From positions 1-47,742 of the forward strand of contig DVLQ01000081.1 in assembly GCA_018715395.1 (NCBI GenBank): 47,742 bases of DNA, in the 5' to 3' direction. Shown in pieces: positions 44,266 to 47,742 of this stretch; position 1 is the first letter of the stretch, and the number at the start of each line of letters is the position of its first letter. Position numbers and translations under genes: made by a program. The stretch is from Candidatus Coprocola pullicola (lineage in GTDB: Bacteria > Bacillota > Clostridia > Lachnospirales > Anaerotignaceae). Below the pieces are notes generated by a model that did no database searches, had not been told where the DNA came from, and saw only the letters and a program-made list of their open reading frames with translations.

Positions 44266-45366
44266 ATGGTCAAAATTGCAACAAAAAAAGAGCAAAAGGA
44301 TTTTTATAATCTTTGGCGTATTTGCTTTGAAGACAGTGAAGTTTTTTCAAAATGGTTGTTTGAAAAAAGGTTTTTACCCGATTTTTCCACTTATATCCAA
44401 AAAGATGGAAAAATTGTTTGTTGTATGCAAGCATATCCTTTGCATATTTCTATTTGTGGAAATATTGTAAAAGGTGTAATGCTTTGTGGGGTTTGTACAG
44501 AACCAAGCTATCGCAAAAGAGGGCTTATGAGTCAGCTTTTTAAAGAAACAATGCAAATTCTTAGAAAAAAGGGTTTTATTGTTGCAGTACATACGCCTGC
44601 AAAGCTGAATAGCTATTTTTCTTTTGGACACTTGCCTGTCAATCGATGCAAATATATTAAAACAGAAATGATTCCTATTTTAGAGAAAAAAAAGGAAATT
44701 TTTGAAATAAAGGAGAATTTTCTGGCATTATATCATTGTTATTATCATTTTAGTCAAAGGTATTCTGGCATTGTTAGTAGAACCATGGCTGATTTTTTGT
44801 TAAAAATAGAGGATTATACAATAGATGGAGCAAAAGTCATTGCATATATGCCTGATAGAGAAGTAAAGGGATATGCTGTTTTTTATTCTACAAAAGATAG
44901 TATTCAAGCAGTTGAAGTAGTTGCACAAACACAACAAGACTATCAGGAAATTATAGAAGGTATTTGTTCTTATGGGAAAGGCTTAAAGCTATCCATCAAA
45001 TTACCAACAGATGTTTCTGTTACACTTCCTTTTATAAAGGAGGAAATTGTAGAAAAGGGTGTAGCAGGTGTATTGCAATTGCCTCAGCTAATGGGTGTTT
45101 TAGGAAGTCAAAAAGGCTATGCTATTGAAGTCGAAGATGAGATCATTTTAGAAAATAACGGTGTTTTTGATTTAGATGGTACAAAAACAGATAAAACGCC
45201 TGATATAAAATTAAATGCAGGCAACATGACTCAGCTTTTATTTGGATATTGTTGTTTAGAAGAATTGAAACAGAAAGGACTTGTTAAAATATATCATAAA
45301 GAAAATGCAAAAAAAATAGCAAGCTATTATCAAAAACAAAATTGTTATATTATAGATGAGTATTAA
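44266..45366 (+). CDS. GNAT-family N-acetyltransferase (Eis-like layout)
   Basis: 366 aa. The N-terminal GNAT fold has the acetyl-CoA-binding loop VCTEPSYRKRGLMSQLFKE (about 83-102; Q/RxxGxG/A type) and then VAVHTPAKLNSYFSFGH. A second, weaker GNAT-like domain and a C-terminal SCP2-like part follow (LDLDGTKTD-type FDLDGTKTDKTPDIKLNAG, MTQLLFGY), an arrangement like Eis acetyltransferases. Substrate unknown. AGGTGA lies five bases before the ATG at 44266; an ATG at 44260 is also possible. The DUF2156 gene begins 14 bases after its stop, so both are probably one operon. Confidence 0.85.
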   Translation: MVKIATKKEQKDFYNLWRICFEDSEVFSKWLFEKRFLPDFSTYIQKDGKIVCCMQAYPLHISICGNIVKGVMLCGVCTEPSYRKRGLMSQLFKETMQILRKKGFIVAVHTPAKLNSYFSFGHLPVNRCKYIKTEMIPILEKKKEIFEIKENFLALYHCYYHFSQRYSGIVSRTMADFLLKIEDYTIDGAKVIAYMPDREVKGYAVFYSTKDSIQAVEVVAQTQQDYQEIIEGICSYGKGLKLSIKLPTDVSVTLPFIKEEIVEKGVAGVLQLPQLMGVLGSQKGYAIEVEDEIILENNGVFDLDGTKTDKTPDIKLNAGNMTQLLFGYCCLEELKQKGLVKIYHKENAKKIASYYQKQNCYIIDEY

Positions 45367-45380
45367 ATTTGGAGGAGCAT

Positions 45381-46352
45381 ATGGAACTGAAATTGGAAGT
45401 CAAACCAACAAAAAAAAATATATTAAATTTTAAACCCATTGATTTGTCAGCAAAAGAAATAATTGAAAGCTATACAAAACCATGGAATATTGGTTGTTCT
45501 GACCTTTCTTTTGCCAATTTGTTTATTTGGGGAGCAAATGGTAAAATGGAATATGCAGAATTGGAAAATGTGTTATACATTAAATTAGATTTTGAAAAAG
45601 TACCAACATATTTGTGGGCACCTATTCCAAAATATGGAATAGATATTGATTATAGAAAAGCGGTTTATACGGCTATTGATTATATGAAAGCAATTGGTGT
45701 AGAGCCAACATTACGGTCTGTTTGGACACCTTTTAAAGAAAAAATAGAAAAGTATTGTCCGGAACTTTGTATACAGCCTTTAGAGATGACATGGGACTAT
45801 GTTTATGAAAGAGAAAGCCTTGCCACATTAAGAGGAAAAAAGCTCCATGGAAAAAGAAATCATATCAATAAATTTATGTCAAAATATCCTGACTATGCTT
45901 ATGTTATGTTGGAAGATTCTATGATAGAAGACTGTATTGCCCTTTACAATGATTGGAGTGGACAAAAAGAAGAAACTTCTATTGAATTGTTTGACGAAAG
46001 AACTTCTGTTATGCTAGCTTTACGTTATAGAAAGGCATTAGGATTAACGGGCGGCTGTATTTTTGTTAAAAATGAGTTAGTAGCTTTTACAGTAGGGGAA
46101 AGACTTTCTGAAGATATGCAGTTAATTCATATTGAAAAAGCTAAAGCAGATATAGACGGAGCATATCCTATGATAAATCAACAGTATGTTTTACATGAAT
46201 GTCAAGATGTAAAATATATCAATAGAGAAGAAGATATGGGATTGGAAGGAATGAGAAAAGCAAAACGTTCTTATCATCCTATAAAAATGATAGAAAAATA
46301 TTTTGTTAGCACAAGAGATTTGAGTAATGAAAAGGGGATTTGGTTACAATAA
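45381..46352 (+). CDS. DUF2156 protein (GNAT-fold, LPG-synthase C-terminal-like)
   Basis: 323 aa, soluble. It contains LRGKKLHGKRNHINKFMSKYPDYAY, GGCIFVKNELVAFTVGERLS, HIEKAKADIDGAYPMINQQYV and NREEDMGLEGMRKAKRSYHPIKMIEKY. These are signatures of the DUF2156 family, whose fold is shared with aminoacyl transferases such as the soluble part of MprF. No membrane domain is present, so it is not MprF itself. The actual acyl acceptor is unknown. Start ATG at 45381 behind GGAGGAGC; an in-frame TTG overlaps that site. It is probably co-expressed with the upstream GNAT. Confidence 0.85.
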   Translation: MELKLEVKPTKKNILNFKPIDLSAKEIIESYTKPWNIGCSDLSFANLFIWGANGKMEYAELENVLYIKLDFEKVPTYLWAPIPKYGIDIDYRKAVYTAIDYMKAIGVEPTLRSVWTPFKEKIEKYCPELCIQPLEMTWDYVYERESLATLRGKKLHGKRNHINKFMSKYPDYAYVMLEDSMIEDCIALYNDWSGQKEETSIELFDERTSVMLALRYRKALGLTGGCIFVKNELVAFTVGERLSEDMQLIHIEKAKADIDGAYPMINQQYVLHECQDVKYINREEDMGLEGMRKAKRSYHPIKMIEKYFVSTRDLSNEKGIWLQ

Positions 46353-46354
46353 TA

Positions 46355-46398
46355 GGAAAAAGACCTTGTATTAAAACATTTTACAAGGTCTTTTTTCA
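46355..46398 (+). terminator. Terminator after the DUF2156 gene
   Basis: AAAAAGACCTTGTA/TTACAAGGTCTTTTTT stem with T run. Confidence 0.9.
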
Positions 46399-46431
46399 TA
46401 TTTTATATAAAAATAGAAAGGGAGAAAAAAC

Positions 46432-47616
46432 ATGACTCATTTTATTATAAAATACTTTATCGAAAATGAAAAATATAATACAACAAAAGATGCTACTTCT
46501 ATTAGAAAAAGATATGGTATTGTAAGTGGATGTGTAGGGATTTTTTGTAATATAGTATTATTTTTTATAAAACTATTTGCAGGTATTATAACACATTCTA
46601 TATCTATTACAGCAGATGCTTTTAATAATTTGTCTGACGCAGGTTCTTCCATTGCTACAGTATTAGGATTTCAATTAGCAGAAAAATCACCAGATAAAGA
46701 ACATCCATTTGGTCATGGAAGATATGAATATATAGCAGGTTTTATTGTTTCTATTATTATTATTTTAATGGGTGTAGAACTATTAAAAGCTTCTGTAGAA
46801 AAAATATTTTTTCCACAAGAAGTAATATTTCATACATCTACTATTATAATACTATCGATTTCTATTATTATAAAAATATGGCTAAGTATTTTTAATCAAA
46901 AAATAGGTAAAATCATTCAATCTTCTGCATTAAAAGCAACTGCTATGGATAGTTTTAGTGATGTGATTGCAACAATAGCTGTTATAATAGGTGTATTAAT
47001 CAATCATTTTTTTAGTGTAAATGTAGATGGCTATATAGGGGTGATTGTAGCAATATTTATATTTTATACAGGTATTACAACTGCTAAAGATACATTAGAT
47101 CCATTAATTGGTACAGCTCCTGATAAAAAATTTATAGAAGATATAAAAAAATTTATATTATCTTATGATGACATATTAGGAATACATGATTTGATTGTTC
47201 ATAGCTATGGAGCAGAAAAAAAATTAATTTCACTTCATGCAGAAGTATCTGCTCATGAAAATATATTAAAAATACACAATTGTATTGATGACATTGAAAG
47301 AGGTATAAAACAGAAATTTTGCTGTGATGCCGTGATTCATATGGATCCTATTGATACAGAAGATGAAAGCTCAAAACAGTTGTATCAAAAAGTTAAGGTG
47401 ATTGTGTTTGAAATAGACAAAACTTTTCAAATTCATGATTTTAGAGTAATAACAAATGAAAAAGAAACAAAAATATTTTTTGATGTAACGGTTCCTTTTC
47501 AATGTAAGGAAACAGATATATCTATTTGCAATAAAATAAAAAAAGAAATAGAAAAGATGGAAAAAGATTTTATAGTAGAAATTACCATAGATCACCTAGA
47601 TGTATTGGATTCATAA
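46432..47616 (+). CDS. Cation diffusion facilitator (CDF) metal efflux protein
   Basis: 394 aa. Six membrane helices lie within about residues 30-230. The metal-site motifs are SITADAFNNLSDAGSS in helix 2 and the DKEHPFGHGRYEYIAG loop, with ATAMDSFSDV in helix 5. The cytoplasmic C-terminal domain (about 235-394) includes HDLIVHSYGAEKKLISLHAEV and is longer than in FieF, with a second ferredoxin-like stretch (VIHMDPID... then IHDFRVITNEKETKIFFDV). It exports Zn, Fe or Mn in exchange for protons; the metal cannot be read. Start ATG behind AAAGGGAG. Confidence 0.92.
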   Translation: MTHFIIKYFIENEKYNTTKDATSIRKRYGIVSGCVGIFCNIVLFFIKLFAGIITHSISITADAFNNLSDAGSSIATVLGFQLAEKSPDKEHPFGHGRYEYIAGFIVSIIIILMGVELLKASVEKIFFPQEVIFHTSTIIILSISIIIKIWLSIFNQKIGKIIQSSALKATAMDSFSDVIATIAVIIGVLINHFFSVNVDGYIGVIVAIFIFYTGITTAKDTLDPLIGTAPDKKFIEDIKKFILSYDDILGIHDLIVHSYGAEKKLISLHAEVSAHENILKIHNCIDDIERGIKQKFCCDAVIHMDPIDTEDESSKQLYQKVKVIVFEIDKTFQIHDFRVITNEKETKIFFDVTVPFQCKETDISICNKIKKEIEKMEKDFIVEITIDHLDVLDS

Positions 47617-47742
47617 TCAGAACCACGCCTAAAAGACGTGGTTTGCACCAGCCCTATAAGGGCTTATTAAGAGCCAGCGCCTAAATGACGCTGGCTTTCA
47701 CTTCGTTCAAGCCTTAGTGGTATGATTATCTGCTACCCTTAA
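47612..47742 (+). mobile_element. IS200/IS605-family left end (continues beyond window)
   Basis: Begins ATAATCAGAACCACGCC, as the left-edge element does on the other strand. Hairpins: ACCACG/CGTGGT (47622-47642), GCCC/GGGC (47651-47663) and AGCCAGCG/CGCTGGCT (47673-47697). GTTCAAGCCT (47706-47715) also occurs ahead of tnpA in the left-edge copy. A transposase would be expected just past the window edge. Confidence 0.7.

Overview
The window reads as chromosomal DNA from a low-GC Firmicute of the Clostridia, probably a gut-type Lachnospirales relative. The basis is its AT-rich sequence, strong AGGAGG ribosome sites, several TTG/GTG starts, a SpoVB/MurJ-like flippase, CarD, DegV, a sigma-54 activator and IS200/IS605 debris. 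I cannot name a species. Both ends lie inside IS200/IS605 left ends, so this may be a whole contig that broke at repeats.

Layout. 1-512: IS200/IS605 left end with a broken tnpA. 619-3913 (minus): aldose 1-epimerase and a KdpDE-like two-component pair. 4098-8075: lysA, apbE, an XRE-cupin repressor and a divergent EamA exporter. 8086-8700: tnpA relic between 28-bp direct repeats. 8772-15541 (minus): carB fused to dapF, carA, purA. 16112-17649 (minus): HAD phosphatase and DegV. 17952-23563: carD, PIN/TRAM protein, an IspD-RNase HI fusion, cold-shock protein, typA. 23638-28208: flippase, then a sigma-54 activator next to a cysteine desulfidase gene that has a clear -24/-12 promoter. 28422-30506: EAL protein with a degenerate GGDEF. 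30557-33870: Na/Pi cotransporter and a 56-aa protein between two decayed tnpA copies. 33880-37391: accessory region downstream of guaA, with two secreted proteins, a duplicated guaA 3' segment and three small immunity-like genes. 37381-42495: guaA, purine permease, ZTP riboswitch, purH. 42558-47616: mutY, Nudix, GNAT, DUF2156 and a CDF transporter.

How the genes fit together. Purine metabolism is the main theme of the right half (guaA, permease, ZTP riboswitch-purH), with purA further left. LysA and the DapF half of the fusion are consecutive late steps of lysine synthesis. CarA/CarB make carbamoyl phosphate. The activator and the desulfidase form a self-contained cysteine-catabolism switch.

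Most notable: two unusual gene fusions (CarB-DapF and IspD-RNase HI); a ZTP riboswitch cut off from purH by a decayed IS6-like insertion, with a second copy of that insertion upstream of ispD-rnhA; three matched palindromes upstream of the sigma-54 promoter; and a guaA 3'-end duplication bracketing a small foreign-looking gene cassette. I found no CRISPR array, tRNA or rRNA. I see no single obviously new defence system; the guaA cassette is the best candidate for unknown biology.
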